Assembly (NCBI GenBank): GCA_017555765.1
Contig: JAFZFT010000095.1
Span: forward strand, 1-38,710
DNA length: 38,710 bases
Direction: 5' to 3'
From: Clostridia bacterium
GTDB lineage: Bacteria; Bacillota; Clostridia; Oscillospirales; Acutalibacteraceae
A model generated the notes under the pieces. That model saw only the letters and a program-made list of their open reading frames with translations, was not told the origin of the DNA and did not search any database. The translations under genes and the position numbers were made by a program. Positions 1 through 7,735 of this stretch are shown piece after piece. Within the stretch, counting starts at the first letter, position 1. Each line of letters starts with the position of its first letter.

Positions 1-980
1 AGGGACTTGCACTTTATACAAACGGCGTTGTTATTATGGAAAAATGCAAGGAGCTTCTTCCTGATTACTTCTCCTTCGTAAAGGGTCTTGTGGATTCTGC
101 CGACCTTACACTCAATATCTCAAGAGAAACACTTCAGCAGGACCATCTTCTCAAGATTATTGCAAAGAACATAGAAAAGAAAATTAAATCAGAGCTTGAA
201 AAAATGCTCCGCACTGACCGCGAAAAGTACGAGGAATTCTTCAAAGCCTTCGGTGTACAGCTCAAGTACGGCATTTACAGTGACTACGGCAGAAATAAGG
301 AAACCCTTCAGGATCTTATCCTTTTTGTGTCTTCAAACGAAAAGAAGCTCTCATCACTTTCCGAATATGTTGACCGTATGCCCGAAAGTCAGAACACAAT
401 TTATTTTGCAACAGGTGAAACTGTTGATAAAATTGACCTTCTTCCTCAGACAGACAGCGTAAAGGCAAAGGGCTATGAGGTTCTTTATTGCACAGATGAT
501 GTGGATGAATTTGCTCTTCAGATGCTTCGTGAATATAAGGGAAAGAGCTTTACAAATATCTGTGCGGCAAATCTCGACCTTGACACCGAGGAAGAAAAGG
601 AAGCTCTCAAGGCAGAAAATGAGGAAGCAAAGGATGTGCTTTCTTTCCTCAAAGAGAGCATCGGTGATGCAATCAGCGAGGTACGCTTTACAAACAAGCT
701 TCGTAATCACCCCGTTTGCCTTACAAGTGAGGGTATGATGAGCCTTGGTATGGAAAAGGTACTTTCTGCTATGCCCGGTGCAAACGGAGTGAAGGCAACC
801 GTTGTTCTTGAAATCAATAAGGACCATCCCGTTGCCGATAAAATTAAGTCACTTTATAAAACAGATAAAGAAAAAACCGCTAAATATGCAAAGATTCTCT
901 ACGCACAGTCATGCCTTATCGCAGGCAAGTCAATCGAGAATCCCACAGAGTTCAGCGAGCTTGTTTGTGAGCTTATGTGA
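1..980 (+). CDS. htpG: Molecular chaperone HtpG (Hsp90 family), 3' part only
   Basis: This is the C-terminal half of bacterial Hsp90, an ATP-dependent cytosolic chaperone dimer. The reading frame is open from base 3 and the gene starts upstream of the window; the ATG at 36 is internal. The first codons read GLALYTNGVVI, followed by LLPDYFSFVKGLVDS and LNISRETLQ, the signature of the Hsp90 middle domain that contacts client proteins and the ATP gamma-phosphate. The segment EEFFKAFGVQLKYGIYSD is also typical. The C-terminal dimerisation domain follows and ends LVCELM. The ATPase domain lies outside the window. Two hairpins follow the stop, and the next gene is convergent, so this is the end of its transcript. 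Confidence 0.96.
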   Translation, partial: GLALYTNGVVIMEKCKELLPDYFSFVKGLVDSADLTLNISRETLQQDHLLKIIAKNIEKKIKSELEKMLRTDREKYEEFFKAFGVQLKYGIYSDYGRNKETLQDLILFVSSNEKKLSSLSEYVDRMPESQNTIYFATGETVDKIDLLPQTDSVKAKGYEVLYCTDDVDEFALQMLREYKGKSFTNICAANLDLDTEEEKEALKAENEEAKDVLSFLKESIGDAISEVRFTNKLRNHPVCLTSEGMMSLGMEKVLSAMPGANGVKATVVLEINKDHPVADKIKSLYKTDKEKTAKYAKILYAQSCLIAGKSIENPTEFSELVCELM

Positions 981-996
981 TTCTTTAGTAGTAAGT

Positions 997-1020
997 AAGG
1001 ACGCCATCGGGCGTCCTTGT
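997..1020 (+). terminator. Rho-independent terminator of htpG
   Basis: A perfect 9-bp stem, AAGGACGCC / GGCGTCCTT (997-1005 and 1010-1018), has the loop ATCG and lies 16 bases after the htpG stop. The run after it (TGTTTCATT) is only moderately T-rich. Confidence 0.7.
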
Positions 1021-1040
1021 TTCATTGTATTACAAACAAC

Positions 1041-1067
1041 ACCGCCGAGAAGTAAATTCTCGGCGGT
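1041..1067. terminator. Second hairpin, probably a bidirectional terminator between convergent genes
   Basis: An 11-bp perfect stem, ACCGCCGAGAA / TTCTCGGCGGT, has the loop GTAAA. On the minus strand it is followed by GTTGTTTG, so it can end the M20 peptidase transcript arriving from the right. On the plus strand it backs up the htpG hairpin. Confidence 0.65.
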
Positions 1068-1081
1068 TTATCATAACTCGT

Positions 1082-1114
1082 AATGCCGTCAGGCATTTCT
1101 GACTACTGACTACT
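1082..1114. repeat. Small hairpin plus a tandem 7-mer
   Basis: AATGCC-gtca-GGCATT (1082-1097) is followed directly by two copies of GACTACT (1101-1114). An ACTACTA at 1109-1115 is the inverse of TAGTAGT at 986-992, so the short inverted pair brackets the whole convergent intergenic region. The function is unknown; it could be a degenerate intergenic repeat. Confidence 0.45.
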
Positions 1115-1115
1115 A

Positions 1116-2591
1116 TTATTCCTCAGCACTTGCGCGTCTGATGTAATTCTTAAAGAACTTGAGTGCATCCTCAAGGCAGGAAACGGGGATTCTCTCGTTA
1201 GTGCCGTGAGCACCTCTGAGAAGCTCAACGCTTACTCTGAATGGAGCATAGCGATAAATGTTGTCACAGATAGGCTCGTAGTTGTAAGCGTCTGTGCCAC
1301 CCATAACAAGATATGGAGCGATGATTGAGTTAGGTTCAAGATTCTTACAGATATCACCGATAATCTTAAAGGTTCTTGAATCAGTGGGTGAGAACTTTGA
1401 AGCTTCCTTTGAGTTGAGTACGTTTATCTCAAGGTTATCGTTTTTGCATACCTTTCTGATGTGATCAACAAGGTCCTGCTTGGTTGTACCGGGCATTGCT
1501 CTGAAGTTAACTGTAGCAGATGCACGCTGGGGAAGTACGTTAGCTGCAGGTGAGCCCTGAGCCATTGTAACGGCAGTTGTTGTTCTTACAAAGCAGGCTC
1601 CGAATGGGATCTGCTTGCAGATTTCAAGAATTGCGGGTCTGAGAAGGGGAAGGTTGCAGGTGATAAGACGTACGGGATATGTACACTCTCTGCCGACTGT
1701 ATCAAGAAGATCCTTCATAAGCTGATTGAGTGAGGATTTGAACTGATGATCCTCAAGAGCCTGAATAGCACGTGCAAGCTCACCGAGAGCATTGTGCTTG
1801 GGTGGCTGTGATGAATGACCGCCCTTGCCGTTCACTACGATTTCTATATCTGAATAACCTTTTTCTGCAATACCGATACCTACAAGATGCTTGTTCGGAA
1901 GCACACCGGGAACATTGATGGGGATAATTGCACCGCCCTCGTCGATGACACTGTCAAGCTCAATGCCTCTGTTTTTGAGGGTAATCATAAGGTCGTGTGC
2001 ACCGTTTATGTCGTTTGCAACAACCTCTTCATTGTCGCCGAAAAGAAGATAAACATCTCTTTCGGGCTCGAAGCCATCCTCAAGAAGAGCCTCAACGGAC
2101 TCCATAACTGCGATGAGGTGGTTTTTCATATCGATTGTGCCACGGCCCCAGATGAATTCGCCGTCATCAACGCCTTCAAATGCTCCGTGTACCCAATCTT
2201 TTTCCGTACCGCTTGTAACGGGAACTACGTCCTGATGAGCAAGAAGAGCGATAGGCTTAAGCTCGGGCTTTGTACCCTTCCAACGGTAGAAGAGGTTTGC
2301 GGGAGGTATGATTTCTTTTTCAAGCTTTGAGTGCACAAGGGGATAAGCCTCTTCAAGGAATTTATGGAACTTGTCAAACTCGTTCCAGTCAACCTTTTCT
2401 GTTACTCTGTTGGAAATAGTCTTGAACTGAATTGCTTTGCTGAGATTCTCACGGTATCTCTGTACGTTGAATTTTTCCTCAGGCAGAGGAGTGAGGTCTG
2501 TTTTCTTGGGTTTGTACATTGCGGCGTGAACTGCATTTGCGGCTGCAGCAGCAATGAGAGTACCGCCGATAATTTTAGTGGATTTCTTCAT
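1116..2591 (-). CDS. M20 family metallopeptidase (CPS1/PM20D1-like) with an N-terminal membrane segment
   Basis: This is a zinc-dependent amidohydrolase/carboxypeptidase of family M20, 491 residues. The N terminus (K2, then a hydrophobic Ala-rich stretch at about 7-24) looks like a membrane anchor or uncleaved signal, so the enzyme may face the outside. M20 metal and catalytic residues are visible: H119 and D121 in LLAHQDVVPV, D154 in WGRGTIDMKNH, the pair E188-E189 in GDNEEVV, D217 in VIDEGGA, and H462 in RGAHGTNERIP. The layout resembles the long CPS1/PM20D1 branch, which acts on N-acyl amino acids or dipeptides; the substrate here is not known. The ATG is preceded by AAGAAAGAGG. The promoter region carries an inverted repeat (2611-2648). 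Confidence 0.9.
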   Translation of the reverse strand: MKKSTKIIGGTLIAAAAANAVHAAMYKPKKTDLTPLPEEKFNVQRYRENLSKAIQFKTISNRVTEKVDWNEFDKFHKFLEEAYPLVHSKLEKEIIPPANLFYRWKGTKPELKPIALLAHQDVVPVTSGTEKDWVHGAFEGVDDGEFIWGRGTIDMKNHLIAVMESVEALLEDGFEPERDVYLLFGDNEEVVANDINGAHDLMITLKNRGIELDSVIDEGGAIIPINVPGVLPNKHLVGIGIAEKGYSDIEIVVNGKGGHSSQPPKHNALGELARAIQALEDHQFKSSLNQLMKDLLDTVGRECTYPVRLITCNLPLLRPAILEICKQIPFGACFVRTTTAVTMAQGSPAANVLPQRASATVNFRAMPGTTKQDLVDHIRKVCKNDNLEINVLNSKEASKFSPTDSRTFKIIGDICKNLEPNSIIAPYLVMGGTDAYNYEPICDNIYRYAPFRVSVELLRGAHGTNERIPVSCLEDALKFFKNYIRRASAEE

Positions 2592-2610
2592 ATGTTCAAC
2601 CTCTTTCTTG

Positions 2611-2648
2611 TTTTATTCCTATTAATTATATACCTATCAGGAATAAAA
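2611..2648. repeat. Perfect 10-bp inverted repeat flanking the -10 box (operator candidate)
   Basis: TTTTATTCCT (2611-2620) and AGGAATAAAA (2639-2648) are perfect inverse copies separated by 18 bases. One arm touches the -35 box and spacer, the other lies near the start site, and the -10 box sits between them. No T-run follows, so a terminator is unlikely; a repressor operator is a reasonable inference. Confidence 0.5.
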
Positions 2649-2653
2649 TTCAA
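2625..2653 (-). promoter_or_regulatory. Promoter of the M20 peptidase gene
   Basis: On the minus strand, TTGAAT (2653-2648) is separated by 17 bases from a consensus TATAAT (2630-2625), about 34 bases before the ATG. Confidence 0.7.
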
Positions 2654-2707
2654 TAGCCTGTAATAAAGTTGGGTACATTATTCTATAGTCGAGAGATATA
2701 CGTACTC

Positions 2708-2736
2708 TTGACAGAAGCGGGTGAATGTTGTAAAAT
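2708..2736 (+). promoter_or_regulatory. Promoter of the small acidic-tail membrane protein
   Basis: A perfect TTGACA (2708-2713), a 17-base spacer, and TAAAAT (2731-2736) lie about 34 bases before the start codon. The same hexamer pair and spacing recurs upstream of the GH35 gene at 9043-9071. Confidence 0.8.
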
Positions 2737-2769
2737 GTAGAAAGTCAGTTTATATGGAGGTTGCCCGAT

Positions 2770-3150
2770 ATGATGTCAAAAAAGGCTATCAAAATTATCT
2801 GCATTATTATGGCGGCTCTTATGCTTCTTAGTGTAGTAACAGCTGCTTTGCAGGTTTTTGCGGTTGACGAGGCTTATTATGAAACCTATGTTAATCCCGC
2901 AACAGGAGACAGTGACAGCGATTATCTTGTACCCGCAGGAATCGCTGTTGCAGCTATTCTTGCAGTTGTCATCTGCGTTGTGCTTCCTAAAATTAAAAAT
3001 AAGGATGCTGACGACGATGACGATGAAGAGGAATATGATGACGAGAAAGACGATGACGAAATTCCTGAAAAGCCCTCTAAAAGTGAAGCTGAAGAAATCG
3101 ATAATGGTAAACCCCACATAATTAAAAAGTCCGATAAGAATGAAAAGTAA
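2770..3150 (+). CDS. Small membrane protein with NPATGD sortase-like motif and acidic tail, function unknown
   Basis: 126 residues. The chosen start is the ATG at 2770, nine bases after GGAGG (2756-2760); the in-frame TTG at 2761 touches the Shine-Dalgarno and cannot be used. Residues 1-31 form a signal peptide (K4, K5, then a hydrophobic core, cleavage possible after VFA). A very short outside segment ends in NPATGD (42-47), followed by a hydrophobic helix (about 53-72), the basic run KIKNK, and then a strongly acidic tail (about 79-112) rich in Asp and Glu. NPxTGD plus a hydrophobic helix plus positive residues resembles a sortase sorting signal, but real signals end near the basic residues, while this one carries about 50 more. 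It could simply be a two-helix membrane protein. It has its own promoter and terminator. I do not recognise a family. Confidence 0.75.
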   Translation: MMSKKAIKIICIIMAALMLLSVVTAALQVFAVDEAYYETYVNPATGDSDSDYLVPAGIAVAAILAVVICVVLPKIKNKDADDDDDEEEYDDEKDDDEIPEKPSKSEAEEIDNGKPHIIKKSDKNEK

Positions 3151-3162
3151 CAAAAATCCTTA

Positions 3163-3200
3163 AACTGTCGCAAAACTTATTGCGGCAGTTATTTTTATTT
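3163..3200 (+). terminator. Rho-independent terminator after the small membrane protein
   Basis: The stem AACTGTCGCAA / TTGCGGCAGTT (3163-3173, 3180-3190; one G-T pair) has a 6-base loop and is followed by ATTTTTATTT. Confidence 0.85.
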
Positions 3201-3208
3201 GTAAAATA

Positions 3209-3237
3209 TTGTATTTGCTGTTTCTTTGTGTTACAAT
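3209..3237 (+). promoter_or_regulatory. Promoter of the LCAT-like lipase gene
   Basis: TTGTAT (3209-3214), a 17-base spacer and TACAAT (3232-3237). A TG one base upstream of the -10 box (3229-3230) makes it an extended -10 promoter. Confidence 0.6.
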
Positions 3238-3272
3238 CAAACTAAATATTGACAGTAAAAAGGAGAATTATT

Positions 3273-5234
3273 ATGAAAAAAGCTTTATCATTGCTTCTCA
3301 GTCTTGTAATGCTTGTGTCTGTTTGCTCTATGGGGATATCAGGTGCATATGAAATTACAAATAAAACTGAGTATCCCGTTATCGTTGTTCCCGGTTTTAT
3401 GTCCAGTGAGCTTTACAAGATTGACGAGGAAACTGGTGAAAAGGTTACAGTATGGAGTTGGGGTGCCGCAGCAGATCTTGTTGGCGGTGCATCTTCAGGT
3501 AATCTCGGCGGAATCGTATCTGACTTTGCGACATACCTTCTTGCAGGTGACGTTGACCCCATCGCAAAAAGACTCGGTGAGGGTTTCAACAGAATTTTTG
3601 CCGACATCAAGTCAAATCCCGATGGTACTCCTTACAACAAGGATGTTTATCTTGCAGTAAGCTCACCCGAGGAAACCAATTTCAAGTACCTCAGAGAGAC
3701 TTATCCTGACGGCAGACATCATCAGGAAGCAGAGATTATGTCTCATGTATGTGATGAAGTTGGTGAAGAAAATACTTTTGCTTTCAGCTATGATTTCAGA
3801 CTCGGTGCAGTTGATGCTGCAGAATGCCTGAGAGATTATATAGATGCCGTGCTCGAATATACAGGCAGTGAAAAGGTAAATATTTTTGCAGTTTCACACG
3901 GCGGTCAGGTTACGGGCACATATCTTACCCTTTATGGTACTGAGGGTAAGGTAAATAATGCTGTACTCACTTTCCCTGCACTTGGTGGCGCAGGTATTGC
4001 ATATGATGCATTCAATTATAATCACGAGGGCTTCAATTTCGGAGATGTAGGACTTCTTGTTTTCATTCAGCACGCTATGATGCTTGAAGAGGATTTACAG
4101 TACATTGTTGAAGCGGGACTTTTAGGCTTCCTTGATGAGCTTGCAAGTGCTCTCGTACCTTATTGCTTTGAAACCATCGGATATTGGGGCAGCCTCTGGG
4201 ATTTTATACCTCTTGAATATTACGATGCTCTTAAAGAAGAACTTCTCGACAAAGAAATTAATGCAGGCCTTATTGAAAAGAGCGACTTTATGCATTATGA
4301 AATTATGTCCGCTGACGGTGAGTATAACTACTACGATGGCTTCAAAAAAGCTCAGCAGGCTGGTACAAATGTGTACATTATGGCAGGTTATGATATTCAG
4401 ATTGTAACAGGTATGTCTGTTTCATCCGATGCTATTATTCCTACCGCTTCCGCAACCGGTGCCGTATGTGCACCTCTCGGTGAAAGATTTGCTGACGGCT
4501 ATGTTCAGGCGGTTGATACAGGCTTCAATCAGCTTTCACCCACAATGACAGTTGATGCTTCAACGGGATATCTTCCCGAGCACACATGGTATATTCAGGA
4601 CTATCATCACGGTATGACCTATAAGGATGAATACACGAAGGATCTTCTTTACACTCTTCTTCTCAACGATGAAAGCTATGATGTGCATTCATTTGAAAGA
4701 TTCCCGCAGTTCCACGCGACATCAAATCCTGCTCACGCAATTCATGCACAGTTTGATAGCAGTGTTGAGGGTTATGTTTCAGGCGAGGATAATGTCCTTG
4801 TCATTACAAATGTCTGCAAGGATAGCAGCGTAATGATAAGCGCAATCAATGTTAGAGGTACAGATGATATCAGCTTTATTTTTGCTCCTGTTGTGCTTGC
4901 TCCTGGTGAAAGCAAATCCGTTAAGTTTTTCGGAGAGTTTTCCGAGGTAAGTCTCAGTAATTTTGAAATCTGCATTTCGTACGTTATCGGTAATCTTACA
5001 CCTGTCGGTCAGCGTACCTTTGATTTCGTACTTATGAATGGTGAAGCAGCTGATTTTGACAGTGAAAACCCCTATGTTTCAGCCAAATACGAAAATGGTA
5101 TGGATGAAATTATAGGTGAAGATACTGTTGATATTCTTGATAAGTACGGAGTGAAAACTCTTGCTTCAATTATTTATGAAACAGTAATGAAAATTTATGA
5201 TTTTATAGTAGGTATAATTGATTTTTTCGCATAA
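3273..5234 (+). CDS. Secreted LCAT-like alpha/beta-hydrolase (putative lipase/acyltransferase)
   Basis: 653 residues. The start is the ATG at 3273 after AAAAAGGAG; the in-frame TTG at 3249 lies upstream of that Shine-Dalgarno and is rejected. Residues 1-25 are a clear signal peptide (MKKALSLLLSLVMLV, small residues near 23-25), so the enzyme is exported. PVIVVPGFMSSEL (about 38-50) matches the strand and oxyanion-loop region of the lecithin:cholesterol acyltransferase family. The nucleophile elbow is FAVSHGG with S208; the usual first Gly of GxSxG is Ala206. Later Asp and His residues, including an HH pair near 450, could complete the triad but cannot be assigned by eye. From about 490 there is a beta-rich region, and the protein ends in an amphipathic helix (KIYDFIVGIIDFF). 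The substrate is unknown; a lipid or ester is likely. No terminator separates it from the DUF1540 gene. Confidence 0.8.
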   Translation: MKKALSLLLSLVMLVSVCSMGISGAYEITNKTEYPVIVVPGFMSSELYKIDEETGEKVTVWSWGAAADLVGGASSGNLGGIVSDFATYLLAGDVDPIAKRLGEGFNRIFADIKSNPDGTPYNKDVYLAVSSPEETNFKYLRETYPDGRHHQEAEIMSHVCDEVGEENTFAFSYDFRLGAVDAAECLRDYIDAVLEYTGSEKVNIFAVSHGGQVTGTYLTLYGTEGKVNNAVLTFPALGGAGIAYDAFNYNHEGFNFGDVGLLVFIQHAMMLEEDLQYIVEAGLLGFLDELASALVPYCFETIGYWGSLWDFIPLEYYDALKEELLDKEINAGLIEKSDFMHYEIMSADGEYNYYDGFKKAQQAGTNVYIMAGYDIQIVTGMSVSSDAIIPTASATGAVCAPLGERFADGYVQAVDTGFNQLSPTMTVDASTGYLPEHTWYIQDYHHGMTYKDEYTKDLLYTLLLNDESYDVHSFERFPQFHATSNPAHAIHAQFDSSVEGYVSGEDNVLVITNVCKDSSVMISAINVRGTDDISFIFAPVVLAPGESKSVKFFGEFSEVSLSNFEICISYVIGNLTPVGQRTFDFVLMNGEAADFDSENPYVSAKYENGMDEIIGEDTVDILDKYGVKTLASIIYETVMKIYDFIVGIIDFFA

Positions 5235-5242
5235 TGCACTGA

Positions 5243-5291
5243 TTCCCGGGCAATAATATTGCTACACAGTGAGTTTCTCACTGTACGGGAG
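5243..5291 (+). promoter_or_regulatory. Possible three-helix RNA fold covering the DUF1540 ribosome binding site
   Basis: Three nested pairings are visible. An outer TTCCCG (5243-5248) pairs with CGGGAG (5286-5291, one G-T pair). An inner hairpin GCAA/TTGC (5250-5262) and a perfect 8-bp hairpin ACAGTGAG-TTT-CTCACTGT (5266-5284) lie between. The outer helix contains the GGGAG of the Shine-Dalgarno. No T-run follows. The fold is by eye only. Confidence 0.4.
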
Positions 5292-5300
5292 GTGACATTT

Positions 5301-5459
5301 ATGGAAAATACAGGCGTAAAATGTTCAGTTAATGAGTGTGAATACCATGTGGGTTGCGACAAGTGTAGACTTGACAAAATCGAGGTAACACACGAAAAGA
5401 CAAGTCCTGACTCAATGGCAGTACCTCATTTCTGCAAGAGCTACAAGCATAAGCAGTAA
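5301..5459 (+). CDS. DUF1540 domain protein, small cysteine-rich
   Basis: 52 residues. The start is the ATG at 5301, seven bases after GGGAGGTG; an in-frame TTG at 5259 has no ribosome binding site. The sequence shows the DUF1540 pattern: C8 and C13 in CSVNECEYHVGC, C19, C22, then the IEV strand, and a final Cys in HFCKSY. Such proteins are thought to bind a metal ion or form disulfides; the cellular role is unknown. It lies 66 bases after the lipase stop with no terminator between, and is closed by a strong terminator, so it is probably co-transcribed with the lipase. A possible RNA fold covers its ribosome binding site. Confidence 0.85.
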   Translation: MENTGVKCSVNECEYHVGCDKCRLDKIEVTHEKTSPDSMAVPHFCKSYKHKQ

Positions 5460-5468
5460 AAAAAGAGA

Positions 5469-5514
5469 AGGCAGCTTCCTTATCACATTCAGTGAAAGGC
5501 AGTTGTCTTTTTTT
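5469..5514 (+). terminator. Rho-independent terminator of the lipase-DUF1540 unit
   Basis: A long interrupted stem: AGGCAGCT (5469-5476) pairs with AGTTGTCT (5501-5508) with two G-T pairs, and CCTT-a-TCAC pairs with GTGA-AAGG around the loop ATTCA. A run of T (5508-5514) follows. Confidence 0.8.
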
Positions 5515-5563
5515 ATCGCTGTATAAAAAGTGAAGTTCTCCATATAATCAATTTGAAATATAA

Positions 5564-6928
<1,365 letters not shown>

Positions 6929-6934
6929 TTAATT

Positions 6935-6971
6935 ACCGACATATTATTGATATATGTCGGTTATCTTTTTA
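6935..6971 (+). terminator. Rho-independent terminator of gdhA
   Basis: The perfect stem ACCGACATAT / ATATGTCGGT (6935-6944, 6952-6961) has a 7-base loop and is followed by TATCTTTTT. Confidence 0.85.
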
Positions 6972-7108
6972 TAAAATGAAAAAATCAAAAAAATAATAAA
7001 AAAATTCAAAAAAAGTTAAAGAAGATTGGATTTTTATTTAATATAATACAATTGTAAGATTTTGTCATATAAGTAATACAGTGGCAAAACATAAAAGGAG
7101 GAATTAAT
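6972..7108 (+). promoter_or_regulatory. A-tract-rich upstream region with a -10-like box
   Basis: 137 bases of very A-rich DNA with repeated A-tracts (6979-7018), then TATAAT at 7042-7047 without a recognisable -35 box at the right spacing. It probably holds the promoter of the next two genes, with the A-tracts as an UP-like or curved element. No gene is seen in it. Confidence 0.35.
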
Positions 7109-7735
7109 ATGACATTTACAGATTATGCAGAAAATGAGCTCAAAAAGTTGCCTAACACAAAGTCTGCGTACCTCTATAAGCAGGAGGTTATTGCGAGAAT
7201 GACTGCAAGAGCCAACGAACTTGTTGAAAGCGGTCTTACTGACAATAAGGTTATCAATGAGCTTATCATAAACGAATTCAGCGACATCGAGAAGGAGTAC
7301 TACGAGAGGCTCAAGAAGAAAAAGAAGGCTGCTAAGACTAAAAACAAGAGCTCACTTATCGCTCTCGGTATAGTCGGATATGTTTTACTTCTTGTAGGCG
7401 CTTTCCTCGGTGTAAGCTTTGCTACAGGAGCATGGGACAAAACCTGGCTTATTATTGTAGTCGGAATTCTCGGAGCTGTTATTGCAGGTCTTGCAGGCGG
7501 TTGCTTTGCTCTTTTTGCTAAAAAGAAAAAGATGGCGGTTTTTGCTCTTCTTATTGTTATTCCTGCAATAGCCGCTCTTGCATATGTTGTTCTTGGTCTT
7601 ATCGGCCTTCTTGCATGGCATCCGGGTTGGCTTATAATAGTTGCATCAGTTTTTGTTGATTTTATTATTATTGTCGGAAGACTTGTCATCTCGTCAAAAA
7701 AGGAAGTAGAGGATGAAAAATGGGAAGACGATTAA
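7109..7735 (+). CDS. Four-helix membrane protein with a cytosolic helical N-terminal domain, function unknown
   Basis: 208 residues. The start ATG follows AAAAGGAGG. Residues 1-72 are soluble and helical (MTFTDYAENELKKLP, RANELVESGLTDNKVINEL, FSDIEKEYYERLK), followed by a Lys-rich stretch (about 69-80). About four membrane helices follow: 83-105, 113-138, 143-166 and 173-193. The tail is acidic. The layout (short N-terminal helical module before several helices) recalls DUF1700/HAAS-type membrane proteins, but I cannot assign it to a named family. The last 16 bases overlap the next gene in another frame, so the two are probably translationally coupled. Confidence 0.75.
   Translation: MTFTDYAENELKKLPNTKSAYLYKQEVIARMTARANELVESGLTDNKVINELIINEFSDIEKEYYERLKKKKKAAKTKNKSSLIALGIVGYVLLLVGAFLGVSFATGAWDKTWLIIVVGILGAVIAGLAGGCFALFAKKKKMAVFALLIVIPAIAALAYVVLGLIGLLAWHPGWLIIVASVFVDFIIIVGRLVISSKKEVEDEKWEDD

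Noticed and set aside
354..827. Minus-strand open frame of 157 codons over htpG
   Set aside because: It overlaps conserved Hsp90 coding sequence and shows no protein features of its own.
1887..2330. Open frame of 147 codons on the plus strand
   Set aside because: It is the antisense shadow of the M20 peptidase gene, with no ribosome binding site and an unlikely composition.
6979..7020. A-tract run as a possible repeat array or CRISPR leader
   Set aside because: No repeated unit with regular spacers is present; it is simple A-rich promoter DNA.
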